A program made the translations under genes and the position numbers. DNA of 6,534 bases from Scytonema sp. UIC 10036 (lineage in GTDB: Bacteria; Cyanobacteriota; Cyanobacteriia; Cyanobacteriales; Nostocaceae). The stretch covers positions 1 through 6,534 of the forward strand of contig NZ_WJFC01000356.1 of the NCBI RefSeq assembly GCF_009725235.1, in the 5' to 3' direction. The notes under the pieces are model-generated. The model did not search any database and had not been told where the DNA came from. It saw only the letters and a list, made by a program, of their open reading frames with translations. Shown piece after piece: positions 1-6,491 of this stretch (positions within the stretch are counted from its first letter, which is position 1; every line of letters begins with the position of its first letter).

Positions 1-50
1 ACTCGCAGGAACCTTGAACGAACTCAGTCGATAGGTTTATTCATTCTGAT

Positions 51-93
51 TTTGATCGTTTATCAAACAATATAAATATTGAAACATTGTTTG
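51..93. repeat. Nested AT-rich inverted repeats upstream of the gene
   Basis: Three overlapping inverted repeats are visible: TTTGAT (51-56)/ATCAAA (62-67) with a 5-nt loop; CAAACAAT (64-71)/ATTGTTTG (86-93) with a 14-nt loop; and CAATAT (68-73)/ATATTG (76-81) with a 2-nt loop. They share bases and cannot all form at once. They could be an operator, a weak terminator of an upstream gene, or a chance product of AT-rich sequence. No T-run follows. Confidence 0.4.
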
Positions 94-136
94 TTAATCT
101 AAAATCAAGTCGGAAAAGTCGGGTTTGAAAATGAGA

Positions 137-167
137 TTGAGTATCTAATACGAAGATTTTATATAGT
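137..167 (+). promoter_or_regulatory. Candidate sigma-70-type promoter for the dual-kinase gene
   Basis: TTGAGT at 137-142 and TATAGT at 162-167 resemble -35 and -10 boxes, but the spacer is 19 bp, longer than the preferred 17. Transcription would begin near 174, giving a leader of about 25 nt. A second -35-like TTGAAA lies at 125-130 but has no well-spaced -10 box. AT-rich sequence gives such matches easily, so this is weak. Confidence 0.3.
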
Positions 168-179
168 AACAACTTATAC
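166..179 (+). promoter_or_regulatory. GTA-N8-TAC motif, candidate NtcA site
   Basis: GTA (166-168), eight bases, TAC (177-179) matches the core consensus of NtcA, the global nitrogen regulator of cyanobacteria. It starts within the candidate -10 box and ends 20 bp before the start codon. There is no room for the usual downstream -10 box before the gene, so if NtcA binds here repression is more likely than activation. The flanking bases (A before, G after) are not the preferred T and A. A chance match in 200 bp has a probability of about 0.05. Confidence 0.22.
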
Positions 180-199
180 GTATATTTAGCTCTACCGTC

Positions 200-3100
200 A
201 TGCTCACAATTCCCAATTATCGAATTATTCAACAGCTTTACTCAGGTTCCCGCAGCCAAGTATATCGAGCTATATGTGCGTCCAACGAACAAAGCGTAAT
301 TCTTAAACTACTCTGTTCGGAGTACCCTACCCTAAATCAACTGATGCAATTTCGCCATCAGTACAATATTGCTAAAAATCTCACATTACCTGGAATAATT
401 AAACATCTAAGTTTAGAAAAATACCGAAATAGTTATTTATTAGTTTTAGAAGATTTTGGAGGCATTTCCCTATCTGATTATATGCGTGTTAAGAATGAGA
501 GAGAAAACTTTTCTTTTTCCAACGCTTTAAACTTAAATCAATTTCTAGATATTGCTATTCAGATTGTTCGGATTCTAGAAGCCCTACACCAAAATGGCAT
601 TATTCATAAAGATATTAAGCCGCAGAATATTTTAATAAACCCAGAAAGTCAAGAGATAAAAATTATTGATTTTTGTAATTCCTCTCTTTTACCCAAAGAA
701 AACCCAGAAATTATTAACCCTAATGTATTTGAAGGGACTGCTGCTTATATGTCCCCAGAACAAACAGGACGTATGAATTTAGGAATTGACTATCGTACTG
801 ATTTTTACTCTTTAGGTGTTACTTTTTACGAATTGCTAACCGGACAACTACCCTTTGAAAGTAACGAAGCAATGGAGTTAGTCCATTGTCACATTGCCAG
901 GATACCAATTTCCCCAATATCAATTAATCCAGCGATAGGAAAGGTGTTAAATGATATTGTCCTGAAACTGATGGCAAAAACGCCTGAAGAACGCTATCAA
1001 ACTGCTTTAGGATTGCGGGTAGATTTAGAAAAGTGTCGAAAACAACTTGTAGAGAAAGGTAATATTACACCATTTAAACTTGCTCAAAATGATATTGGCT
1101 CCCGCTTTATTATTCCAGAAAAACTCTACGGCAGAGAAACCGAAGTAGCTACACTGTTAGCTGCTTTTAACCGAGTGTCACCAAGAGAAAACGTGGAGAT
1201 AGAACCAACTCATCAGTGCTCTACCTTAGCAGCATATAGCACAATTCAAAATCCCAAATCTCAAATCGAATTGATGTTAGTGGCAGGATTTTCAGGTATT
1301 GGAAAAACAGCAGTCGTTAATGAAGTCCACAAGGCAATAGTACGTCAAAGGGGTTATTTCATTAAAGGGAAATTTGACCAATTTCAGCGCGATATTCCCT
1401 TTTCGGCTTGGGTACAAGCATTACAGAATTTAATGCGACAACTATTTGCTGAAAGCTTTATTCAAATCGAGACATGGAAAGCAAAAATATTAACAGCTTT
1501 GGGTACGCAAGCTAAAGTGCTGGTTGATGTAATTCCCGAATTAGAACTTTTGATTGGTAAGCCACCTGATATATCAGAATCAGCAGGAAATGTGGGACAA
1601 AATCGCTTCTATCTGCTATTTCACAAATTTATTCAGGTGTTTGCGACAAAAGAGCATCCCTTAGTGATTTTTTTAGATGACTTGCAGTGGGCAGATACAG
1701 CTTCTCTAAAGTTGATGGAATTGTTAATGAGTGAAACTAATACAAGTTATTTATTACTTATTGGTGCATACCGAGATAACGAAGTTTCTGCTACCCATCC
1801 TTTAATGCTAACCTTGGATGAACTAAAAAAAGTTAATGCTAGAGTTAACAAAATTAGCTTAACTCCTCTCAATAAATCCTCTCTGAATTGTTTAATTAGT
1901 GATACGTTAAACTATTCAAAAAAAACATTGCATCCTTTAACGGACGTTGTATGTGATAGAACAAAGGGGAATCCTTACTTTGCAACTCAGTTACTCAAAT
2001 CTCTTCACGAACAAGCTTTAATTTACTTTACTTGTAAAAAAAATAAGGGAGTTTGGCAGTACAACCTTAACGAAATTAAAGCGATTTATACCAGCGATAA
2101 TGTTGTTGAGTTTATGGCAAATCAGTTGCAAACACTGCCTGTCAATACCTTGGATGTTTTAAAAATAGCAGCTTGCATTGGTAACTCCTTTGATTTGAAT
2201 ACTTTAGCAATTGCTTCTAGGCGATCGCCAGACGAAATAGCCACTGCATTGCTCCGAGCATTACAAGAAGGCTTAGTCATTTCTCAAAGCAAAAATTACT
2301 TTTTAAAAGACGATGAGATTTTAAAGTTAAAGAGTCAAAATTTACAACAAATTTATTATAAATTTGGACATGACCGAGTGCAACAAGCTGCATATCTTCT
2401 AATCCCCGAAGCTCAAAAGCAGTTAACTCACTTAGAAATTGGGCAATTACTTTTAACTCATATTCCGCAAGAGGAACGAGAAAAAAGAATTTTTGATATT
2501 GTCAATCAGTTAAATTATGGATGGGAATTACTCAAAAATCAAACTGAGCGAGATGAACTAGCTCAATTAAATTTAATCGCTGGACGTAAAGCTTTAGCTT
2601 CTACTGCTTATACTGCTGCTTTGAAATATTTCCATTTTGGCAAGAAACTTTTAGCAGCAGACAGTTGGCTTCATTTATATGACTTAACACTGGCATTGTA
2701 TGAGTCAGCAGCAGAAGCTGCATATCTCACTGGTAATTTTGCAGAAACATCTGATTTGGTAGAGATAGTGCTGCAACAAGCTAAGACAGTGTTAGATAAA
2801 ATGAAAGTCTATGAAATCAAGATTAAAAATTATCAAAGTCAGAATAAACCACTAGTAGCGATTAAAATTGCCCTAAGTGCTTTAGCACTTTTGGGAATAA
2901 ATCTTCCCGAACAACCCAGCGAGTTAGATGTTCGGTATAGGCTGGAGAAAATGAGGGCAAACTTAACTCTTCAGAAGATTGAGGAATTAATTGACTTACC
3001 GGAAATGACAGATATTGAAAAGCAATCTGCTATGCGAATATTTTCAATTATTACTTCTTCTCTGTTTAGTACCAATATTGAGCTATTATCGCTGGTTGTA

Positions 3101-6100
3101 TTCAAACAAGTCAATTTATCAATTCAATATGGGAATTCTTTAGAGTCTGCGATCGCCTATATTAATTATGGATTAATCCTCTGTGGCAGATTGGGAGAAA
3201 TTGATTCTGGTTATCGATTTGGTCAACTTGCTTTAAATCTGTTGGATAAGTTAAAAAATCAAGAACTGAAAACAAAAATTATTTTTTATACTAATGCATG
3301 GATAAAACATTGGAAAGAGCATCTCAAAGAGACATTAAAAAATTTTTTGAATGCTTACACTAATGGTTTAGAAACTGGAGATTTACAATTTGCTGCTCTT
3401 TCTGCTTACTTATACTGTAACACTTTATTTTCTATGGGTAAGGAACTGTCACAAGTTCAGCGTGAAATAGCTAACTATGGTGAAGTTCTCACTCAGATGA
3501 AACAAAAAGCAACTTTAGAGAAGTTGCAAATATATGAATATGCTGTGCTCAAATTAACGGAAGTCAATGAACAAGATGACAATAAAAAATTGATACTCGA
3601 TCGCCCAATCGAAATTAATCACAAAACTGCATCATGCCAAGTATACTGCAGTCAGCTTATGTTAAACTATTTGTTTAACAATTACGTTAAAGCTCTGGAA
3701 AATGCGGAAAATGCTGAAAAACTTTTAGCTGGTGTAACATCTACAATAGTTGTTCCAATTTTTTATTTCTACGATTCTCTAGTTAGGCTAGCAATATATT
3801 GCGATCGTTCAAAAGACGAACAAAAAAATCTTCTGAAAAAGGTAGAAGCCAATCTGGAAAAAATGCAGGCGTGGGCACATCATGCTCCTATGAATTATTT
3901 GCACAAATTTGATTTAGTGAAGGCAGAACAGCATCGAGTTCTGGGTGAAAACGTTCAAGCAATGGAATATTATGACAAAGCTATTGCCGAAGCTAAAGAA
4001 CATGAGTTCTTAAATGAAGAAGCTCTTGCTAACGAACTAGCTGCTAAATTTTATCTAGCATGGGGAAAAGAAAAAATTGCCAAAGTTTACCTGACTGAAG
4101 CTTATTATACTTACTTTCACTGGGGTGCTTTAGCCAAAGTAAAAGATTTAGAAAATCGCTATCCTCATTTACTAGAGCGCATTGAATTTGATAAACAAGG
4201 TAACTCTGATGCCAATGGCAAAGTTAATAAAATTAATACGGCTAATGCTATTTCTAACTCTAGAAAAGCTTCAGAAGCTTTAGACTTAGCGGCGGTGATG
4301 ACAGCTTCTCAAGCTATGTCAAAAGAAATCAATTTAGAAAGCTTGCTTTCTACTTTAATGCAAGTAGCTATCGAAAATGCTGGAGCTTCTAAAGGCGCAC
4401 TTTTCTTGCACGAGCGGGGTGATTTAACTTTAGAGGCGATCGCTCTTTTAGAACCAGGGAAGCAGAAACAAAAAATTATAGTCAATCTGCAGCCATCAGT
4501 AGCAATCCCTGCGGAAGGCTACACCAACCCCCCAAAAGAAATACCCGCCAGCATCATTAACTATGTAGCACGCACCCAAGAAATTCTATTACTTGACGAT
4601 GCTACCATTGAAACGAATTTTGCAAATGATGTGTATATCATCCAACAACAACCAAAATCAGTTTTATGCATTCCTATTCTAAACCAAGCCAAACTAATTG
4701 GCATCCTCTATCTAGAAAATAATCTAACTGTAAAAGCTTTTATTCCCAACAGAGTGGAAATATTAAAGTTACTATCATCTCAAGCTGCTATTTCGATAGA
4801 AAATGCCCGTATTTACAATAAATTAGAACAAAAAGTTAAAGAACGTACTGCCGAATTAGAGATTGCTAAACAAGAATCTGAAGCAGCGAACCATGCTAAA
4901 AGCGCTTTTATTGCTAACATGAGCCACGAGTTGCGAACACCTCTGAATGTCATCTTAGGATTTTCTAACTTAATGAGGAGTAATAGCAACTTATCGGCAG
5001 AAGAACAAGAAAATCTTAGTATTATTAATTCCAATGGGGAACATCTGTTGAATCTAATTAACCAAGTGCTGGATCTCTCCAAAATTGAATCTGGACGAAT
5101 GACACTTAACGAAAGTAACTTCGACCTTTACTACTTACTAGCCGATGTAGAAAATATATTTTCTTTCAAAGCTAAGAAGCAAGGGTTACAGTTACTTTTT
5201 GAATGTGCTGAAAATGTTCCTCAATATATTTCTACAGATCAACTCAAGTTGCGGCAAGTCCTAATCAATTTGTTGAATAATGCCATTAAATTTACTCAAA
5301 AAGGAACTGTATCTTTCAAAGTAAAATTGAATAATCCACTAGAGATATTGCCTGCCAAGTATCTACAGTCTCAATGTCAAATCATCTTTGAAGTTGCAGA
5401 TACAGGTGTTGGTATTGCTCCTCACGAACTAGAAAAATTATTCAAACCTTTTGGACAAACTTCTTCAAGCCAACAAGTACAAGAAGGAACAGGATTGGGA
5501 TTAGCTATCAGCCGTCAGTTCATTAATTTAATGGGAGGTCAAATAACTGTAATCAGTGGCGGCAGAGCTTTTACACCAGATTTAGAAAAATTGGCGATCG
5601 CTTCTCAAGAGAAATTTCATAACGAAAAAACTTCTTTATCTATCTTTAACACAACCTTCATATTTGATATTAGACCTAAAGTTATTGATAGTGCCGAAGT
5701 TGAAAACAAATCCCTACCTATTCGCGTTATTGGTTTAGCTCCCAATCAACCAAAATATCGAATGTTAGTCGTTGACGATAATGAATACAATCGTCAATTA
5801 CTACTTAAAATTTTGGGACGCTTAGATTTTGAGTTGCGAGAAGCAAATAATGGTCAAGAAGCAATTAAAATTTGGGAAGCGTGGGAACCCCATCTGATCT
5901 GGATGGATATGCGAATGCCAGTTATGGATGGTTATGAAGCAACTAAACACATTAAAAGCACGACCAAAGGTCAAGCTACAGCGATAATTGCTATTACTGC
6001 CAGTGTTTTAGAAGAACAGAAAGCGGTGATTTTGTCAACTGGTTGTGATAATTTTGTTCGCAAGCCATTTCAAGAAAAAGTCATTTTTGAAATCATCGCT

Positions 6101-6388
6101 CAACATTTAGAAGTTCGTTACATCTATGAAAAAGAAACCTTACCTCATCAAGTTCTTAATTTACCTGCCGAACCGTTGAATTTCAACGAATTTCTGACAG
6201 CTATGCAAAAAGATTGGATTGTGCAATTACATAAAGCCTCTCTTGATGCTGATTCCGAACTGGTTCATCAAATGATTGATGAAATTCCGAAAATTCACAC
6301 ATCCACAATTCAAATACTTAGAAAATGGGTAAATAACTTTGATTTTGAGAAAATTCTGGATAGGGTGGAACTATTTTTAGATAATTAA
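200..6388 (+). CDS. Multidomain dual kinase: Ser/Thr kinase-like, AAA/STAND ATPase, TPR, GAF, hybrid histidine kinase with receiver (HstK-like)
   Basis: This is a 2,062-residue cytoplasmic signalling protein with no signal peptide or membrane segment visible. Domains in order: Ser/Thr kinase-like (about 7-270), P-loop ATPase of the COG3899 type (309-620), winged-helix-like and TPR-like helices (620-1322), GAF (1362-1535), coiled coil and HisKA (1536-1635), HATPase_c (1680-1825), receiver (1854-1970) and a C-terminal module (1971-2062). ATG 200 is the only plausible start: the frame has a TAA at 167-169 with no ATG, GTG or TTG between, and the N-terminus MLTIPNY matches family members as I recall them. 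No Shine-Dalgarno sequence is visible, which is common in cyanobacteria. It ends with TAA at 6386-6388. The frame is unbroken and the codon use looks uniform. The family is abundant in filamentous cyanobacteria. The input signal and output partner cannot be read from the sequence. The kinase lobe has degenerate motifs. Confidence 0.96.
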   Translation: MLTIPNYRIIQQLYSGSRSQVYRAICASNEQSVILKLLCSEYPTLNQLMQFRHQYNIAKNLTLPGIIKHLSLEKYRNSYLLVLEDFGGISLSDYMRVKNERENFSFSNALNLNQFLDIAIQIVRILEALHQNGIIHKDIKPQNILINPESQEIKIIDFCNSSLLPKENPEIINPNVFEGTAAYMSPEQTGRMNLGIDYRTDFYSLGVTFYELLTGQLPFESNEAMELVHCHIARIPISPISINPAIGKVLNDIVLKLMAKTPEERYQTALGLRVDLEKCRKQLVEKGNITPFKLAQNDIGSRFIIPEKLYGRETEVATLLAAFNRVSPRENVEIEPTHQCSTLAAYSTIQNPKSQIELMLVAGFSGIGKTAVVNEVHKAIVRQRGYFIKGKFDQFQRDIPFSAWVQALQNLMRQLFAESFIQIETWKAKILTALGTQAKVLVDVIPELELLIGKPPDISESAGNVGQNRFYLLFHKFIQVFATKEHPLVIFLDDLQWADTASLKLMELLMSETNTSYLLLIGAYRDNEVSATHPLMLTLDELKKVNARVNKISLTPLNKSSLNCLISDTLNYSKKTLHPLTDVVCDRTKGNPYFATQLLKSLHEQALIYFTCKKNKGVWQYNLNEIKAIYTSDNVVEFMANQLQTLPVNTLDVLKIAACIGNSFDLNTLAIASRRSPDEIATALLRALQEGLVISQSKNYFLKDDEILKLKSQNLQQIYYKFGHDRVQQAAYLLIPEAQKQLTHLEIGQLLLTHIPQEEREKRIFDIVNQLNYGWELLKNQTERDELAQLNLIAGRKALASTAYTAALKYFHFGKKLLAADSWLHLYDLTLALYESAAEAAYLTGNFAETSDLVEIVLQQAKTVLDKMKVYEIKIKNYQSQNKPLVAIKIALSALALLGINLPEQPSELDVRYRLEKMRANLTLQKIEELIDLPEMTDIEKQSAMRIFSIITSSLFSTNIELLSLVVFKQVNLSIQYGNSLESAIAYINYGLILCGRLGEIDSGYRFGQLALNLLDKLKNQELKTKIIFYTNAWIKHWKEHLKETLKNFLNAYTNGLETGDLQFAALSAYLYCNTLFSMGKELSQVQREIANYGEVLTQMKQKATLEKLQIYEYAVLKLTEVNEQDDNKKLILDRPIEINHKTASCQVYCSQLMLNYLFNNYVKALENAENAEKLLAGVTSTIVVPIFYFYDSLVRLAIYCDRSKDEQKNLLKKVEANLEKMQAWAHHAPMNYLHKFDLVKAEQHRVLGENVQAMEYYDKAIAEAKEHEFLNEEALANELAAKFYLAWGKEKIAKVYLTEAYYTYFHWGALAKVKDLENRYPHLLERIEFDKQGNSDANGKVNKINTANAISNSRKASEALDLAAVMTASQAMSKEINLESLLSTLMQVAIENAGASKGALFLHERGDLTLEAIALLEPGKQKQKIIVNLQPSVAIPAEGYTNPPKEIPASIINYVARTQEILLLDDATIETNFANDVYIIQQQPKSVLCIPILNQAKLIGILYLENNLTVKAFIPNRVEILKLLSSQAAISIENARIYNKLEQKVKERTAELEIAKQESEAANHAKSAFIANMSHELRTPLNVILGFSNLMRSNSNLSAEEQENLSIINSNGEHLLNLINQVLDLSKIESGRMTLNESNFDLYYLLADVENIFSFKAKKQGLQLLFECAENVPQYISTDQLKLRQVLINLLNNAIKFTQKGTVSFKVKLNNPLEILPAKYLQSQCQIIFEVADTGVGIAPHELEKLFKPFGQTSSSQQVQEGTGLGLAISRQFINLMGGQITVISGGRAFTPDLEKLAIASQEKFHNEKTSLSIFNTTFIFDIRPKVIDSAEVENKSLPIRVIGLAPNQPKYRMLVVDDNEYNRQLLLKILGRLDFELREANNGQEAIKIWEAWEPHLIWMDMRMPVMDGYEATKHIKSTTKGQATAIIAITASVLEEQKAVILSTGCDNFVRKPFQEKVIFEIIAQHLEVRYIYEKETLPHQVLNLPAEPLNFNEFLTAMQKDWIVQLHKASLDADSELVHQMIDEIPKIHTSTIQILRKWVNNFDFEKILDRVELFLDN
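218..1009 (+). other. Domain: Ser/Thr protein kinase-like, with degenerate motifs
   Basis: Residues about 7-270 carry the protein-kinase fold signature. Present: beta-3 Lys36 (VILK), catalytic loop H136-K-D138-I-K-P-Q-N143, metal-binding D157, SPE 185-187 (APE equivalent), D201 in DFYSLG, and RYQ at the end of the C-lobe. Degenerate: the glycine-rich loop reads YSGSRSQV (14-21), keeping only one of three glycines; the DFG motif is DFC (Cys159, codon TGT at 674-676); the alpha-C glutamate appears, by eye alignment, to be Gln54. Catalytic Lys, Asp and Asn remain, so weak activity is possible, but a regulatory pseudokinase role is equally plausible. HKDIKPQN is the canonical form of the catalytic loop, whereas many relatives as I recall them read HKDINPSN. 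Confidence 0.93.
1124..2059 (+). other. Domain: STAND/AAA-type P-loop ATPase (COG3899-like)
   Basis: Residues about 309-620 begin with LYGRE (309-313), the usual entry motif of this predicted-ATPase family. Walker A is GFSGIGKT (363-370, Lys369). Walker B is LVIFLDDLQWAD (488-499, Asp493/Asp494), the DDxQWAD form seen in STAND and MalT-like ATPases. A GAYRDNE motif at 522-528 is in the sensor region. The family hallmark FDQFQRDIPFSAW follows Walker A. All nucleotide-binding residues look intact, so ATP binding, probably with hydrolysis-coupled switching, is likely. Between the entry helix and Walker A there is an apparently extra stretch (about 328-356) holding degenerate heptanucleotide repeats. 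Confidence 0.9.
1246..1266 (+). repeat. Three degenerate heptanucleotide repeats inside the coding region
   Basis: TCAAAAT, CCCAAAT and CTCAAAT follow one another directly. They encode part of IQNPKSQI, ahead of Walker A. Three heptads make 21 bp, so the frame is kept. Short tandem heptanucleotide repeats are frequent in heterocystous cyanobacteria, mostly between genes; this specific heptad is not one I can assign to a named STRR class. Confidence 0.5.
2060..4165 (+). other. Region: winged-helix-like and TPR-like helical scaffold
   Basis: Residues about 620-1322 are almost entirely amphipathic helices. The first part, including KIAACIG near 650 and FGHDRVQQAAY at 722-732, is the segment that follows the ATPase in COG3899 proteins. 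From about residue 790 the sequence becomes TPR-like helix pairs rich in Ala, Leu and Tyr, typical of protein-protein interaction scaffolds. Family signatures seen are ELIDLPEMTD before residue 940, HWKEHLKETL, and the closing WGKEKIAKVYLTEAYY...HWGA...DLENRYP (1288-1321). By comparison with STAND proteins it would bind a partner or ligand and control the ATPase or the kinase modules; this is inference. Individual TPR units are too divergent to delimit by eye. Confidence 0.75.
4283..4804 (+). other. Domain: GAF sensor
   Basis: Residues about 1362-1535 match the GAF domain found next to the histidine kinase in this family. Helix ASQAMSKEINLESLLSTL opens the domain, then the GASKGALFL strand, the central VLCIPI strand and GILYLEN, closing with SSQAAISIENARIY. 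There is no obvious chromophore-binding cysteine of the phytochrome or cyanobacteriochrome type: the only cysteine seen in the core is the one in VLCIPI, which lies in a strand. A bilin role is therefore unlikely. Small-molecule binding or a purely structural signal-relay role are the reasonable options. An Asn-rich polar linker (about 1330-1355) separates it from the TPR region. Confidence 0.9.
4805..5674 (+). other. Domains: HisKA plus HATPase_c histidine kinase core
   Basis: A short coiled coil (about 1537-1570, KLEQKVKERTAELE) leads from the GAF domain into the dimerisation helix FIANMSHELRTPLN, with the phospho-accepting His1576 (CAC, 4925-4927). The ATP-binding domain has an intact N box (NLLNNAIKFT, Asn1694), G1 box (DTGVGIAP, Asp1734), F box (LFKPFGQ) and G2 box (GTGLGLAIS, 1763-1771). 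An active autokinase is expected. The last beta hairpin is unusual: between MGGQITVIS and TTFIFDI, where relatives have a short GxG turn, there are about 25 extra residues (within 1786-1816). Confidence 0.95.
5759..6109 (+). other. Domain: response-regulator receiver
   Basis: Residues about 1854-1970 form a complete receiver domain: acidic pair Asp1859/Asp1860 (VVDDNEYNR), phospho-acceptor Asp1903 in WMDMRMPVMDG, Thr1933 in AITAS and Lys1955 in RKPF. All residues needed for phosphorylation are present, so His1576 to Asp1903 transfer within the protein or its dimer is expected. No DNA-binding or enzymatic output domain follows, so the phosphate is likely passed on or used for feedback control. 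Confidence 0.95.
6110..6385 (+). other. C-terminal module after the receiver, helical, without HPt motif
   Basis: Residues 1971-2062 follow the receiver. After a short linker come helices around MQKDWIVQLHKASLDAD (from Met2002), LVHQMIDEIP and WVNNFDFEKIL. I recall similar tails (a Trp-Ile/Leu-x-x-Leu helix, a x-x-Ile-Pro motif, then Phe-x-Phe-x-x-Ile) at the end of several cyanobacterial hybrid kinases, so it looks like a conserved module rather than random extension. It is the size of an HPt domain, and His2033 is present, but the HTLKG-type motif is absent. Function is unknown. Confidence 0.5.
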
Positions 6389-6461
6389 CTGATTTTTTCT
6401 AAATTTATTAAATTTGACAGAATCGCCGAACATGATTAACTTTAAAATGACGGGCATCAAT

Positions 6462-6476
6462 ACTTGTCAGACAGGT
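6462..6476. repeat. 15-bp near-palindrome, possible operator
   Basis: ACTTGTC (6462-6468), a central A, then GACAGGT (6470-6476) form a 7+1+7 near-perfect palindrome with one mismatched position. The one-base centre makes an RNA hairpin unlikely and fits a dimeric DNA-binding site better. Nothing ties it to a gene in this window; it could serve one beyond the right edge. Confidence 0.3.
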
Positions 6477-6491
6477 AAACAATGAAATTAC

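Noticed and set aside
1..75. Possible 3' end of an upstream gene (frame ending TAG 32-34 with tail LAGTLNELSR, or frame ending TAA 73-75)
   Set aside because: Both tails are too short to identify and the two frames cannot be told apart without sequence to the left. Not annotated as a gene.
41..232. Reverse-strand open frame of 63 codons over the upstream region
   Set aside because: It overlaps the start of the large gene, shows no recognisable protein features, and spans the AT-rich regulatory region. It is best explained as a chance open frame.
1918..2043. Two A8 runs (1918-1925 and 2036-2043) as possible slippage or frameshift sites
   Set aside because: Both encode ordinary Lys-Lys pairs in the zero frame, with no downstream structure or alternative frame that would make slippage useful. 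They are expected in AT-rich coding DNA.
3597..3607. Extra HIP1-like sites near 3600 and 3800
   Set aside because: They are partial matches (TCGATCGCCC and GCGATCGT), not the exact octamer, and were not counted.
4265..4281. Perfect 17-bp palindrome (AAAGCTTC, A, GAAGCTTT) within the gene
   Set aside because: It encodes the helix KASEAL, which looks family-conserved ahead of the GAF domain, and codon choice can explain the symmetry. One such match in 6.5 kb is not surprising.
4813..5082. Reverse-strand open frame of 89 codons inside the histidine kinase region
   Set aside because: It is fully antisense to the highly conserved HisKA coding sequence and is a shadow of it.
6393..6415. T6 run and AAATTT-ATT-AAATTT as an intrinsic terminator of the gene
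   Set aside because: The T-run precedes the inverted repeat instead of following it, and the stem has only A-T pairs.
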